DNA of 64,000 bases from Shimia sp039969785 (GCF_039969785.1 NZ_JBDVNC010000016.1:62001-126000), one strand, 5' to 3'. Shown: positions 51,810 through 60,579, counted from the stretch's first letter. Program-made: numbers and translations. The notes: generated by a model not told the origin, from the sequence alone.

Positions 51810-52763
51810 TCAGAAGCTACGCGTACTGGCTGGATTGACATCGACGGCGTCAATGTCGGGCAACAACCGATCCCGCACCAACTGCGCCTCGTACCCACGC
51901 AGAACCTGGCGCACGGATGGGCCATAACTCTCGGGCAATACGCGCAATTCCGGGAAAAGCGTGAACAGCTCTTCGCGGGTGTCCAGATGAAACTGATCCA
52001 TTCCCACCTGCCCGGGGAAAAAGCTTTCACTGGCACAGCCAGAGGACATAAGAATTTGATGCGTATCGAACAAAAGGTGGTGATAAATCACAAGGTCGCC
52101 GGGGTCCTGAACAATGGTGAAATCATTCACCAGATGTTGCGCGGCACAAAGCACCTCTGATTGCCCGAACAGCAACGCCATATCCGGCATGTCAATCAGA
52201 ATGCGATGCTGCGGTGAAACCAACAAATCACGCGCGGGTATTCCCGGCCCAAACGCCCCTGCCTTAATGCGCACGGGGCGCAGTTGTCGGGCGCGGTCCG
52301 GGTCGCGTGTGTCGACCGCGCTGGCACCAACCCAGCGGATGCGCTGTGCGCCCTGATCCCGGGTTAAAACCAAATCGCCGGCCTTTAGCGTTTCGACCGC
52401 CCGCGCCCCGGTGGGGGTGTCGATCAGCGTTCCACGCACAAAACAAGGTGGGTCCGTGTTGCCGTTTATCGTAATCGTGATCGTCGTTGTGCCATTATCG
52501 GAGGTAACGGTGAACACCTCAGTCAACGTGTCACCTGTGTTCAGCGCCGCAATCGCCGGATGGTCATTCAGAGCGGTATAGATCCAGACGCCATCGTCAT
52601 CGATGATCAACTCGCCCCCATACGCCCCGGCTATGGTCTCGGCTGTCCACTCGCCGGAATCATCGCCGATTAAATAATCCACATCTCCGCTAGCGCTCAG
52701 AAACCCACCAACGACACCGCTGTCCTCGGTGACTTCGCCGGTATCTGCAATAGGTATGCCCAT
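51810..52763 (-). CDS. VCBS-type repeat plus Hint-domain secreted protein
   Basis: 317 residues from ATG 52763. Residues 1-103 form one VCBS-like beta module (VTEDSGVVGGFLSASGDVDY, then GELIIDDDGVWIYTALNDH and TEVFTVTSDNGTTTITITIN). A Hint domain begins at Cys107: PPCFVRGTLIDTPTGARAVE, LKAGDLVLTRDQGAQRIRW and LLVSPQHRILIDMPDMALLF. There is no N-terminal signal peptide, as is common for type I secretion substrates. Hint domains can self-cleave at the Cys. The start overlaps the HlyC-like gene stop (TGATG), tying the two together. Confidence 0.8.
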   Translation of the reverse strand: MGIPIADTGEVTEDSGVVGGFLSASGDVDYLIGDDSGEWTAETIAGAYGGELIIDDDGVWIYTALNDHPAIAALNTGDTLTEVFTVTSDNGTTTITITINGNTDPPCFVRGTLIDTPTGARAVETLKAGDLVLTRDQGAQRIRWVGASAVDTRDPDRARQLRPVRIKAGAFGPGIPARDLLVSPQHRILIDMPDMALLFGQSEVLCAAQHLVNDFTIVQDPGDLVIYHHLLFDTHQILMSSGCASESFFPGQVGMDQFHLDTREELFTLFPELRVLPESYGPSVRQVLRGYEAQLVRDRLLPDIDAVDVNPASTRSF

Positions 52764-53263
52764 CAGACCGCCCTGCCCGGATCTGACCCAAACTGCGTTG
52801 CGACACGCTGCCCCATTGGTGCCGAGGCATCCCCGCGGACAACTTTGCGCAGCTTGCCGTTGCCATCCAGCCGCGCAAACCAAAACGGTTCCTTTGGCGG
52901 ATTACGCGCGATACTGCGCGCCACCATCTGGCCATGCCCAAATGGCGCAATCAAATCCAGAAACCAAAGCCGCGACCCGCTGACCCACTCATCCTCAGTT
53001 GGAATGCGGCCCGCTTGCGTCAAATCCCCGGACACGTCGTCGGACAACCGCGCCCAGATCAACGCAGCCGCTGTTTTGCCTGCCTCGTTTTCGAAAAACC
53101 GCACGCAGCTGTTGTTCAATGCTGGATAAAACACGCGCGCCAGGCCCAGTGCAGGCATGCGGCGGTGCAAAGGGCAAAAACTCGCAAGGAAATGCAGCTT
53201 CCCAATGGAAAGCAGCTCAGCGTCGGTCGGGCCAACGTCTCTTTTGGTGTCGATTTGCGACAT
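52763..53263 (-). CDS. HlyC-like toxin-activating lysine acyltransferase
   Basis: 166 residues of the HlyC/RTX acyltransferase family, which move a fatty acyl chain from acyl carrier protein to Lys residues of RTX-type proteins. The catalytic His is in LASFCPLHRRMP (His33), the Asp in LWFLDLIAPFGHGQMVARSI (Asp103), positions matching His23 and Asp92 of HlyC. Overall length fits the family. No RTX toxin or type I secretion genes are adjacent; the translationally coupled partner is the VCBS-Hint protein, so that protein or a distant RTX protein is the likely substrate. Confidence 0.82.
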   Translation of the reverse strand: MSQIDTKRDVGPTDAELLSIGKLHFLASFCPLHRRMPALGLARVFYPALNNSCVRFFENEAGKTAAALIWARLSDDVSGDLTQAGRIPTEDEWVSGSRLWFLDLIAPFGHGQMVARSIARNPPKEPFWFARLDGNGKLRKVVRGDASAPMGQRVATQFGSDPGRAV

Positions 53264-53393
53264 CTGCTCAATATATTTGCCAGCCCCGGTTTATCCGGGG
53301 TCTCGTGGCAACAGGTTAAGCGATCAACCTTAAGATGTCAAAAAGGCAAATGGCCCGCCCAAAGGACAGGCCAAACCAGCTCCCGTGACGGGG

Positions 53394-53705
53394 TCAGTGT
53401 GTCCAAGCACCTTTGCGATTGGTGGCAAAGTTCTCACCATAACCACCCGCGCGAATGTTGGGCTTGCGTTTGTTGGGCTCTACGACTTGCGCATCAATAC
53501 CCTTTTCGCGCGCAAAATCTAACGCGGCGTCTTTGGTCTCAAAACGCAATTTAACCTGACTTTGTGTATCGCCGGACCCGGTCCAGCCCATCAAAGGGTC
53601 AATGTTGCGCGCTTGCGACGGGCCATACTCCAAAATCCAGATTTTGGTCTTGGCGGCACCAGACGACATCGCTGTGCGGGCGGGCTGATAGATACGGGCA
53701 ATCAT
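53394..53705 (-). CDS. NDUFS4-like NADH dehydrogenase accessory subunit
   Basis: 103 residues of the ETC complex I subunit family (NDUFS4/18-kDa type): ARIYQPARTAMSSGAAKTKI, then WILEYGPSQARNIDPLMGWT and GSGDTQSQVKLRFETKDAAL, ending NIRAGGYGENFATNRKGAWT. In alphaproteobacteria this subunit sits on the peripheral arm of complex I. CCAAGGAGAG precedes the start. It stands alone, away from the nuo genes. Confidence 0.9.
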   Translation of the reverse strand: MIARIYQPARTAMSSGAAKTKIWILEYGPSQARNIDPLMGWTGSGDTQSQVKLRFETKDAALDFAREKGIDAQVVEPNKRKPNIRAGGYGENFATNRKGAWTH

Positions 53706-54307
53706 CGCACTCTCCTTGGCTCTGGTGCTTTATCCCGGATTCTCGCGGCCTGAGCAAGAGGCTCTTTGCCGCAAGGGAATGTCGCCTGTTAACTTTTTGG
53801 GAGCGCTTGCAAGCAGCCTTGGCCGCCAATCAAACCACGGGGAGCGAGGGGTGTAAAATGCGGTTCGCCTCGGCGACCAAGTCTGCTGCTTGCACACCAA
53901 AGATACAGACTGGCTGACACTTTAATCAAGTATGGTATTTCTTAATTGCGAGATAACCACGAGAATTTTGTGAAAATTGCGAAACCGGACAGCTACACTT
54001 ACCAATTCAGACTACCAGCCAGCTTCCCCTGGGTAAACTTCCCGATTTTTGGCATTTTTGCGAACATTGTTGTTGCACTTTTGCCGCAACTGCACGATCA
54101 ACTTTCCGCTCTGCAGCATTCACCGCACAATTTTTAGGCGGATTGCCGCCAGATTTTGCCGAATCGATGTATGCAAACGATCTGAGTAAGACGCGGTTTG
54201 ACACTTTCGCACGCGATGTCAGCATTTTCCGACGCTGAGTTGGCACAATCAGACTTGAACAAGAACAAAAAGAGATCAAATCTAGGTGCAACTGAAAGGA
54301 CTCACCC
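53706..54307. other. 600-bp intergenic region upstream of uvrB, no gene recognised
   Basis: Noticeably AT-richer than the flanks. Short open frames on both strands have no coding character or ribosome sites. No tRNA-like cloverleaf was seen. Near the uvrB end two GAAC copies occur two bases apart (54257-54266), not the seven-base spacing of alphaproteobacterial LexA boxes. An undetected small RNA or regulatory region is possible. Confidence 0.5.
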
Positions 54308-56497
54308 ATGATGGATGCTGCTCACGCGCCGATCCTGAATACGCCCGCACCAGACGTAAAGACACGCCCCAAACTCGAAGGTGGGCGCAGAATTGTCATG
54401 CACACGGAATTTGATCCCGCAGGCGACCAGCCCACTGCGATCCGGGAACTGACCCAGGGCGTCAATGACGGCGAACGTGATCAGGTGTTGCTGGGTGCCA
54501 CGGGCACCGGCAAAACCTTCACCATGGCCAAGGTGATCGAAGAAACCCAGCGCCCGGCCATCATCCTTGCCCCCAACAAAACCCTAGCGGCGCAGCTTTA
54601 TGGCGAAATGAAGGGGTTCTTTCCGGAAAACTCGGTCGAATATTTCGTCAGCTTTTATGACTACTACCAACCCGAGGCCTATGTTGCGCGCTCTGACACC
54701 TACATAGAAAAAGAATCCCAGATCAACGAACAGATCGACCGCATGCGCCACTCGGCCACACGCGCCCTGCTGGAACGGGATGACGTCATCATCGTGGCCT
54801 CTGTGTCCTGTATCTACGGCATTGGGTCGGTCGAAACCTACGGTGCCATGACGCTCGATCTCAAGGCGGGTCAGGAATATGATCAGCGCAAGGTCATGGC
54901 CGATCTCGTTGCCCAGCAATACAAACGCAACGATCAGGCGTTTCAGCGCGGCTCGTTCCGGGTGCGTGGGGACAGCCTTGAAATCTTCCCGGCCCACCTT
55001 GAAGACCGCGCATGGCGTCTGTCCTTCTTTGGCGAAGAGCTGGAAGGCATCACCGAATTTGACCCCCTGACCGGCGAAAAGACCGACACGTTCGAACAGG
55101 TCCGCGTCTATGCAAACTCGCACTATGTGACGCCCAAGCCAACGATGCAGCAGGCGATTATCAGCATCAAGAAAGAGCTGCGCACCCGTCTTGATCAACT
55201 GGTGGACGAAGGCAAACTGCTCGAAGCCCAGCGCCTTGAACAGCGCACCAACTTTGATGTGGAAATGCTTGAGGCGACCGGCGTCTGCAACGGCATCGAA
55301 AACTATTCCCGCTACCTGACAGGCCGCGCCCCCGGCGAACCGCCCCCCACCCTGTTCGAATTCATCCCCGACAACGCCATTGTCTTTGCCGATGAATCCC
55401 ACGTCTCCGTGCCCCAGATCGGCGGCATGTACAAAGGCGACTACCGGCGCAAATTCACGCTGGCCGAACACGGCTTCCGCCTGCCCTCTTGTATGGACAA
55501 CCGCCCGCTCAAATTCGAGGAATGGGACGCCATGCGCCCGCAATCCGTGTTTGTCTCGGCCACCCCCGCCAAATGGGAGATTGAACAGACCGGCGGTGTC
55601 TTTGTGGAACAGGTGATCCGCCCCACCGGCCTGATTGACCCTCAGGTTGAAATCCGTCCGGTTGAAATGCAGGTCGACGATCTGCTGGACGAAGTGCGCA
55701 AAGTCACGGCGGATGGTTTCCGCACCCTTGTCACCACACTCACCAAACGCATGGCCGAGGATCTGACCGAATACATGCACGAACAGGGCATCAGGGTGCG
55801 CTACATGCATTCCGACATCGACACGCTGGAACGCATCGAGATCCTGCGCGATCTGCGCCTTGGCGCGTTTGACGTGCTGATCGGCATCAACCTGTTGCGC
55901 GAAGGTCTGGATATTCCCGAATGCGGCCTCGTCGCCATTCTGGACGCTGATAAAGAAGGCTTCCTGCGCTCGGAAACCTCGCTGGTGCAAACCATTGGCC
56001 GCGCCGCGCGCAACGCCGAAGGCCGCGTGATCATGTATGCCGACCGCATCACCGGCTCGATGGAGCGCGCGCTTGGTGAAACCGACCGCCGCCGCGCCAA
56101 ACAGGTCGCCTATAACGAAGAACACGGCATCACACCCGCCACGGTCAAGAAAAACGTCGAGGACGTGCTGTCCGGTCTCTACAAAGGCGACACGGACATG
56201 TCCCGTGTGACCGCCAAAATCGACAAACCGCTGCATGGCGGCAATCTTGAGGCTGTTCTGGACGGTCTGCGCAGCGACATGCGCAAAGCGGCAGAGAACC
56301 TCGAATTCGAAGAAGCCGCCCGCCTGCGCGACGAAGTCAAGCGGCTGGAAGCGGTTGATCTGGCCATCGCGGATGACCCCATGGCGCGGCAATACGCGGT
56401 CGAAGCCGCCGCCGAAAAAGCCGTGAAAGGCAAGGGCCGCTCAACAGCAGGCCGACCGGGGCAGCGTGGGGGGAATGTGCGGCGGCGGGGGCGGTAG
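54308..56497 (+). CDS. uvrB: Excinuclease ABC subunit B
   Basis: 729 residues. UvrB is the damage-verifying helicase-like subunit of nucleotide excision repair. Walker A LLGATGTGKTFTMAKVIEE, the beta-hairpin FVSFYDYYQPEAYVARSDTY, FADESHVSVPQIGGMYKGDY, helicase motifs RLGAFDVLIGINLLREGLD and LVQTIGRAARNAEGRVIMYA, and a C-terminal UVR motif (AAENLEFEEAARLRDEVKRL) are all present. AAAGGA lies eight bases before ATG 54308. A short Lys/Arg/Gly-rich tail ends the protein. A LexA box could not be found. Confidence 0.97.
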   Translation: MMDAAHAPILNTPAPDVKTRPKLEGGRRIVMHTEFDPAGDQPTAIRELTQGVNDGERDQVLLGATGTGKTFTMAKVIEETQRPAIILAPNKTLAAQLYGEMKGFFPENSVEYFVSFYDYYQPEAYVARSDTYIEKESQINEQIDRMRHSATRALLERDDVIIVASVSCIYGIGSVETYGAMTLDLKAGQEYDQRKVMADLVAQQYKRNDQAFQRGSFRVRGDSLEIFPAHLEDRAWRLSFFGEELEGITEFDPLTGEKTDTFEQVRVYANSHYVTPKPTMQQAIISIKKELRTRLDQLVDEGKLLEAQRLEQRTNFDVEMLEATGVCNGIENYSRYLTGRAPGEPPPTLFEFIPDNAIVFADESHVSVPQIGGMYKGDYRRKFTLAEHGFRLPSCMDNRPLKFEEWDAMRPQSVFVSATPAKWEIEQTGGVFVEQVIRPTGLIDPQVEIRPVEMQVDDLLDEVRKVTADGFRTLVTTLTKRMAEDLTEYMHEQGIRVRYMHSDIDTLERIEILRDLRLGAFDVLIGINLLREGLDIPECGLVAILDADKEGFLRSETSLVQTIGRAARNAEGRVIMYADRITGSMERALGETDRRRAKQVAYNEEHGITPATVKKNVEDVLSGLYKGDTDMSRVTAKIDKPLHGGNLEAVLDGLRSDMRKAAENLEFEEAARLRDEVKRLEAVDLAIADDPMARQYAVEAAAEKAVKGKGRSTAGRPGQRGGNVRRRGR

Positions 56498-56624
56498 TCG
56501 TTTCTTGAGCTCGCCGCCAAAGGCGCATTTTCCTAAGAAACTGGCGCAAATTCCAAAGCGTGATCATCCGACAATGCTTATTTTCCTGACTAGACCTAGA
56601 TTCACCCAAAGTAGGTAAATTAGC

Positions 56625-57320
56625 ATGAAAAACCTCATTATCGGAACTGTAGCACTCATATCAGTTGCGCTGCTTTCTACGCCATCTTCAGCGGAAAAAG
56701 TTGAATGTATCGCTTCGGTTGCAGACGTCGAACAGCAATTTCACTACACCCCATCAGAGCTGTATTACTCGGAATACACATGGCGTGAGGACTTCCTCAT
56801 AACAATCCGAGGTGTAGATTTTGAGTCATGGGAAAAAGCTGATGATGCGCGAGATTGGTTGATTGGCAATCAGACGTGTCCTTCCGCAGTAGTATTGAAA
56901 CACTTCACGCCACATCTCGCTGCCGACGACCGAGAGGACTACTGTTTGGTGTTCGACTCGAAGTCCGAGACCTATGTCGGATTTGCGAAAGACAAACGCG
57001 ACGCATTCCTGACTTGCAAGAGCAACAAAACCTTCTGCGAAAACTTCAAGGAAGCGAAGGGTGTTGTCATGAGCGCGACAGGACTCGCTGCTGGTGCGAC
57101 AGGGGCGGCTGCCCTTGGCACCAGCGGAATTGGCGTAACCGCGGTGGCGCATAGTTCTGGCGCCGTAATCTTGACCGGTTCCAGCGGATATATTGCAGGC
57201 ACATTGGGAACCGTTGGGGCGACCGGCCTCTCTGTTCTAACGGCGCCGGTCACAGTTACCGCCGCCGCGATCGCTGCGGTCGCGGTCGGCGGAGCGTATT
57301 ACGTTTGTTCTGATTCGTGA
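56625..57320 (+). CDS. Secreted protein of unknown function with a Gly/Ala-rich hydrophobic C-terminus
   Basis: 231 residues. Signal peptide LIIGTVALISVALLSTPSSA, then a Cys-containing soluble domain (about residues 24-140, with WREDFLITIRGVDFESWEKA and DREDYCLVFDSKSETY). The last 85 residues are Gly/Ala/Thr-rich and hydrophobic with glycine-zipper spacing (GLAAGATGAAALGTSGIGVT, TAAAIAAVAVGGAYY), able to form two or three membrane helices. The gene is visibly less GC-rich than its neighbours, hinting at recent acquisition. No family recognised; a pore or membrane-inserting role is only a structural guess. Confidence 0.7.
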   Translation: MKNLIIGTVALISVALLSTPSSAEKVECIASVADVEQQFHYTPSELYYSEYTWREDFLITIRGVDFESWEKADDARDWLIGNQTCPSAVVLKHFTPHLAADDREDYCLVFDSKSETYVGFAKDKRDAFLTCKSNKTFCENFKEAKGVVMSATGLAAGATGAAALGTSGIGVTAVAHSSGAVILTGSSGYIAGTLGTVGATGLSVLTAPVTVTAAAIAAVAVGGAYYVCSDS

Positions 57321-57466
57321 CCGCTTCAATAGAAATCGCCGCAAAGACACCAATCGGATCGCCTGCCCCTCGGAGCGGGTCGGGTGCGCGCGAAATGCTC
57401 TGCGTCTCGTAGGGTGTGTGAGGCAAGCGGTCGACACATATCCCCAATTCCCTTACCCTCACCGCC

Positions 57467-57730
57467 ATGAAACGCCCCGTCTACATCCTCTCCCTCGCCT
57501 ATGCCTTCTTCTTCGCTTGGGCGTGGTTTGACACAGCCACCGGGTCGATGGATGCCGCCGGGCGGGGCATGGCGCTGGGGTTTCTTACTGTTGGCATACT
57601 CGTCACGTCGATCTTTGTGATCCCGGCCCTGATCCTCACCTATCGGAACAAGGCCCCCAAATGGGCGCTTGCGCTAGTGCTGGCACCGGCCATCCTGCTG
57701 GCGTTTCTCACATTGCCCGGTTTGGTCTGA
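57467..57730 (+). CDS. Small integral membrane protein, unknown function
   Basis: 87 residues with three hydrophobic segments: VYILSLAYAFFFAWAWFD, LGFLTVGILVTSIFVIPALI and WALALVLAPAILLAFLTLPG. Inner membrane. It overlaps the next gene by one base (TGATG at 57728-57732), so both are probably made together. No family recognised. Confidence 0.75.
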   Translation: MKRPVYILSLAYAFFFAWAWFDTATGSMDAAGRGMALGFLTVGILVTSIFVIPALILTYRNKAPKWALALVLAPAILLAFLTLPGLV

Positions 57731-58158
57731 TGCGCGCGCTGTTGCTGGCCCTCATGCTCGCCACACCTGCGCAGGCATGGCAGGCCACGGTGGGTGCGAT
57801 TTGTACGCTGTCTCATGACACGGAAGCGGCCAATATTTTCCTGACCTACGATCCGGCCAAACCACTCTACAGCCTCACCATCACATTGGCGCAGGACTCT
57901 TGGGCGCCGTCACTGTGGTTTGCCATGCGGTTTGACGGCCCGACCCCGATTGAAATTGCCACTTCGCGTCACACGCTCTCAGGCGACGCCACCGCGCTCA
58001 GCACCGCAGATACCGGATTTGGCAATGTGCTTGACGGGTTGGAATTTAACGACACCGCCGTCGCCCTGACCCAAAACCGCATTCTGCAATTCCCGCTCGA
58101 CGGCGCCGCGCCCGAGGTACGCACATTCCGCGCATGCGCCCCGGCGCAACTGTCCTGA
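57730..58158 (+). CDS. Predicted periplasmic protein, unknown function
   Basis: 142 residues. A signal peptide (RALLLALMLATPAQAWQA) is followed by a beta-rich domain: TVGAICTLSHDTEAANIFLT, SLTITLAQDSWAPSLWFAMR and FNDTAVALTQNRILQFPLDG, with two Cys (the GAIC and RAC segments) that could form a disulfide. It is translationally coupled to the small membrane protein upstream. No family recognised. Confidence 0.75.
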   Translation: MRALLLALMLATPAQAWQATVGAICTLSHDTEAANIFLTYDPAKPLYSLTITLAQDSWAPSLWFAMRFDGPTPIEIATSRHTLSGDATALSTADTGFGNVLDGLEFNDTAVALTQNRILQFPLDGAAPEVRTFRACAPAQLS

Positions 58159-58283
58159 AACGATCTCAGACGCCTCTGAAACCCCACCGCGTTTTCGCTC
58201 GTTGCGACAGGTCAGATCGGCAGCAGCCCATGAAAAAGGGCGACCAACAGCCGCCCCCACCCGGTCGATATGTTTGACCCTAA

Positions 58284-58571
58284 TCAGTTACTCCAATGCG
58301 CGATCACGTCATAGCCCACGGGCGTTGGCGGCCCTTCAAGGTATTCCGCAAACGCGCCCCATATCTCGGCAACGCGCGGCGCATTTGCGTCCGAGCTTTC
58401 CTGACTGTCCACAACCGAGACCACACAGCCGCTGCCATCTTCGTTCATCACATTCGTAAAGCTGATAATTCCTGGCATGCCCATAATCTGATCGCGCACC
58501 GTTTCCAGCTTGGCCGTGGCGGCCTCGCGCGAGCCGGGTTTCATTTTGTACTGAGTAATCCTTGCAAACAT
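58284..58571 (-). CDS. Dimeric alpha/beta-barrel (ABM-like) protein
   Basis: 95 residues: FARITQYKMKPGSREAATAK, then LETVRDQIMGMPGIISFTNV, GSGCVVSVVDSQESSDANAP and VAEIWGAFAEYLEGPP. This is the ferredoxin-like fold of antibiotic-biosynthesis-monooxygenase and stress-responsive barrel proteins, usually homodimers. GGAGGAAAAGAC precedes ATG 58571. Substrate unknown; a similar protein is encoded at 61067. Confidence 0.72.
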   Translation of the reverse strand: MFARITQYKMKPGSREAATAKLETVRDQIMGMPGIISFTNVMNEDGSGCVVSVVDSQESSDANAPRVAEIWGAFAEYLEGPPTPVGYDVIAHWSN

Positions 58572-58737
58572 GTCTTTTCCTCCAATGTCGCGCAAACGCG
58601 CCGATGTGCGCCCTATTCAATTGGCGCCGATGACACTGTACCATATTTGCTGCGCCCCGTTAACGTGTCGCAAAAGCTGACCTTTGCAACGTTTGGCGTA
58701 TGCGTCAGCAAATTCTGAGAGACCCCCTGAACGATGC

Positions 58738-58770
58738 CATACCGACGCAATACCGACGCGCTGCCGACGT
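58738..58770 (+). repeat. Dispersed 11-bp-unit repeat, copy C
   Basis: Units ATACCGACGCA, ATACCGACGCG and CTGCCGACG: three units against four in copies A and B. It lies 15 bp past the stop of the TIM-barrel gene at 58786, on the same strand orientation relative to it as the other copies are to their minus-strand neighbours. Confidence 0.65.
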
Positions 58771-58785
58771 GCATTTTGGCCTCGG

Positions 58786-59601
58786 TTATTGTGCCAAACC
58801 CAGCTTTTCCAGATGCGCGACACTCTCTTGGACCCGGTCAAAATCGTTAATTTCGACGATCAGATGTGGATCAGATTTGCAGCCTTTGAGCGCTTCAAAA
58901 ACCGCATGCCAGGAAATTGTGCCACAGCCCAAAGGCCAATGCCGGTCAGCATATCCGTCCGTATCCTGCAGATGCACATGCGCCAGACTGTTCCCAGCTT
59001 CGCTGATAAAACGGTCCGGTGGCGGGCCACCCGCCATCACATGCGCCCAGTTCGCGTGCCCTGTATCCACCGACAATTGCAACGCCGGGCTGCCTGCCGC
59101 GTCAATCACCGCCGCGCGATGTGCCGGGTCAATGTCCTTGATGTTTTCCAACACCATCACGACACCGCACCCTTCGGCCCGTCTGAGTGCAGGTCCCAGC
59201 GTTTCCAAGATTTGCGCGATGCGCTTGTCCAGGTCTTTGGGGCCATTGCCAAAATTGTGTTTGTCCCACAGATCAAACGGGGAATGAATGACCATCTGCA
59301 CCGCGCCAAGCGACTCGCATACATTCAGCGCCTGATCCAGACGGGCCTGCACCACGGCGCGCATGTCGCGATCTTTGGTATCAATTTCAAAGCCGGTAAA
59401 TGGCCCGTGAATGCCCAGCCGCCCGGTCCATCCATCCAGCCGCGACTTGGCCATATCTATAAACACATCCGGCGCGCGCAGGATGTCGGCCATGCAAAAT
59501 TCCGGCAATTCCAGATCGCGGTTTTTTTCAAACACCCAATCCCGGTGCTTGTCGAGATCCAGCACAGTCAGCTGAGCCCCGATGACAGGAAGATCACTCA
59601 T
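58786..59601 (-). CDS. Sugar phosphate isomerase/epimerase-like TIM-barrel protein
   Basis: 271 residues of the xylose-isomerase-like/AP endonuclease 2 superfamily: TGRLGIHGPFTGFEIDTKDR, GAVQMVIHSPFDLWDKHNFG, VVMVLENIKDIDPAHRA, LQLSVDTGHANWAHVM, and the late metal-ligand segments LAHVHLQDTDGYADRHWPLG and DPHLIVEINDFD. His, Glu and Asp ligands for a divalent metal are in the usual order. Substrate not identified. Followed by repeat copy C. Confidence 0.85.
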   Translation of the reverse strand: MSDLPVIGAQLTVLDLDKHRDWVFEKNRDLELPEFCMADILRAPDVFIDMAKSRLDGWTGRLGIHGPFTGFEIDTKDRDMRAVVQARLDQALNVCESLGAVQMVIHSPFDLWDKHNFGNGPKDLDKRIAQILETLGPALRRAEGCGVVMVLENIKDIDPAHRAAVIDAAGSPALQLSVDTGHANWAHVMAGGPPPDRFISEAGNSLAHVHLQDTDGYADRHWPLGCGTISWHAVFEALKGCKSDPHLIVEINDFDRVQESVAHLEKLGLAQ

Positions 59602-59628
59602 GCGTACCTCTGTTTAATAAACTGGTCG

Positions 59629-60126
59629 TTAATTCAATTTGTCTCGCACAGCTTCGACCGCATCGGCCATCGGCTCAAAATATCTGTTTTCCACAGCCGT
59701 CCCGCCCCGCAACACACCCGCCGCCTTATCAACCGCGGCAACATAAAGTGTCTGCGCCTCAGGCAGCGAAGCCTCGGTCACGGCTTTGATCCGTGAACCG
59801 TTTATCTTTTCCTTGCCGAGGTTTTTGTCGGTGTGGCCACGCACGAATGTGAACAGGCTTCGGCTTACACGTGTCAATGCAACTTCGGCCTCCCAGTAAG
59901 CCGACGCTTTTCCAAAAATGCGCGCCGTCTTTCCAAATACAACCTGATAACAATCAACCCGGTAAACTTTTGGGGCTGCATCACACGCCCTGGCACCCTC
60001 GGTGAAAATTTTAACCGCCCGCTGCACTTGAATTTCAGACAAGCTACCGTCATCCTCGGCCATCGCCGGGCCAATCATGACCGCAAGCCCCAATCCCAAA
60101 AACGTACTCAAGATCGCGGCTCGCAT
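59629..60126 (-). CDS. Predicted periplasmic protein, unknown function
   Basis: 165 residues with a signal peptide (LSTFLGLGLAVMIGPAMAED). The mature part is largely helical (EIQVQRAVKIFTEGARACD, then ASLPEAQTLYVAAVDKAAG, ending EPMADAVEAVRDKLN) with two Cys about ten residues apart (the ARACD and YRVDCYQ segments) that may form a disulfide. It is 15 bp upstream-adjacent to nothing on its 5' side except the stress gene stop at 60142. No family recognised. Confidence 0.75.
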   Translation of the reverse strand: MRAAILSTFLGLGLAVMIGPAMAEDDGSLSEIQVQRAVKIFTEGARACDAAPKVYRVDCYQVVFGKTARIFGKASAYWEAEVALTRVSRSLFTFVRGHTDKNLGKEKINGSRIKAVTEASLPEAQTLYVAAVDKAAGVLRGGTAVENRYFEPMADAVEAVRDKLN

Positions 60127-60141
60127 GATTTTCTCCTAACT

Positions 60142-60549
60142 TTACCTCAGCACATGCACCGCACATTGTGCATGGCGAACAACTCTCGCAGCAGTGCTTC
60201 CCAGAAAATAGTCTGACAAGTCAGGACGATGCGAGTTCATGACGATACAGTCAATCCCCTGTTCTTCGGCATAGTCAACAATCGTACGGCCCGCGTGACC
60301 TGAAATCACAACGATATCGACATCCTGCGCGCCTGCAAAGTCCTCGGCAAGCCCGGTTTGCAATTCTTTGCGATTATGCTCCATCTGCCCCTCTGGCAGC
60401 TGGGTCAAAATAAACTCCGGCACGGCCTCTAACACGGTCAAAACAGTGATTTTGCCCCCTTCATCACACAGCAAACGCGCCACTTTCATGGCATTTTCAG
60501 TTTTCGGATCGTGATCAGACGCCACTGGCACCAACAATGTCTTGTACAT
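60142..60549 (-). CDS. Universal stress protein (UspA family), copy 1
   Basis: 135 residues with one Usp domain: YKTLLVPVASDHDPKTENA, DIVVISGHAGRTIVDYAEEQ, and the C-terminal nucleotide-loop region SHRPDLSDYFLGSTAARVVR that resembles the G-x2-G-x9-GS motif with changes. It is about half identical by eye to the next upstream copy and ends in the same VRHAxCAVHV pattern. The gap to the upstream copy is 30 bp, so both should be on one transcript starting near 61 kb. Confidence 0.92.
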   Translation of the reverse strand: MYKTLLVPVASDHDPKTENAMKVARLLCDEGGKITVLTVLEAVPEFILTQLPEGQMEHNRKELQTGLAEDFAGAQDVDIVVISGHAGRTIVDYAEEQGIDCIVMNSHRPDLSDYFLGSTAARVVRHAQCAVHVLR

Positions 60550-60579
60550 CTCAAGGTCTCCTTACCTGTTTTGGACGCG

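Noticed and set aside
54257..54266. Possible LexA box upstream of uvrB
   Set aside because: The two GAAC copies are separated by two bases, whereas the alphaproteobacterial LexA site is GAAC-N7-GAAC.
53706..54307. tRNA or structural RNA in the 600-bp gap
   Set aside because: No cloverleaf pairing, CCA-like end or known RNA core could be found by eye; a covariance search would be needed to exclude it.
54584..56392. 602-codon minus-strand open frame inside uvrB
   Set aside because: It lies fully antisense to the clear uvrB gene; high GC codon bias often leaves such long shadow frames. No family match or ribosome site.
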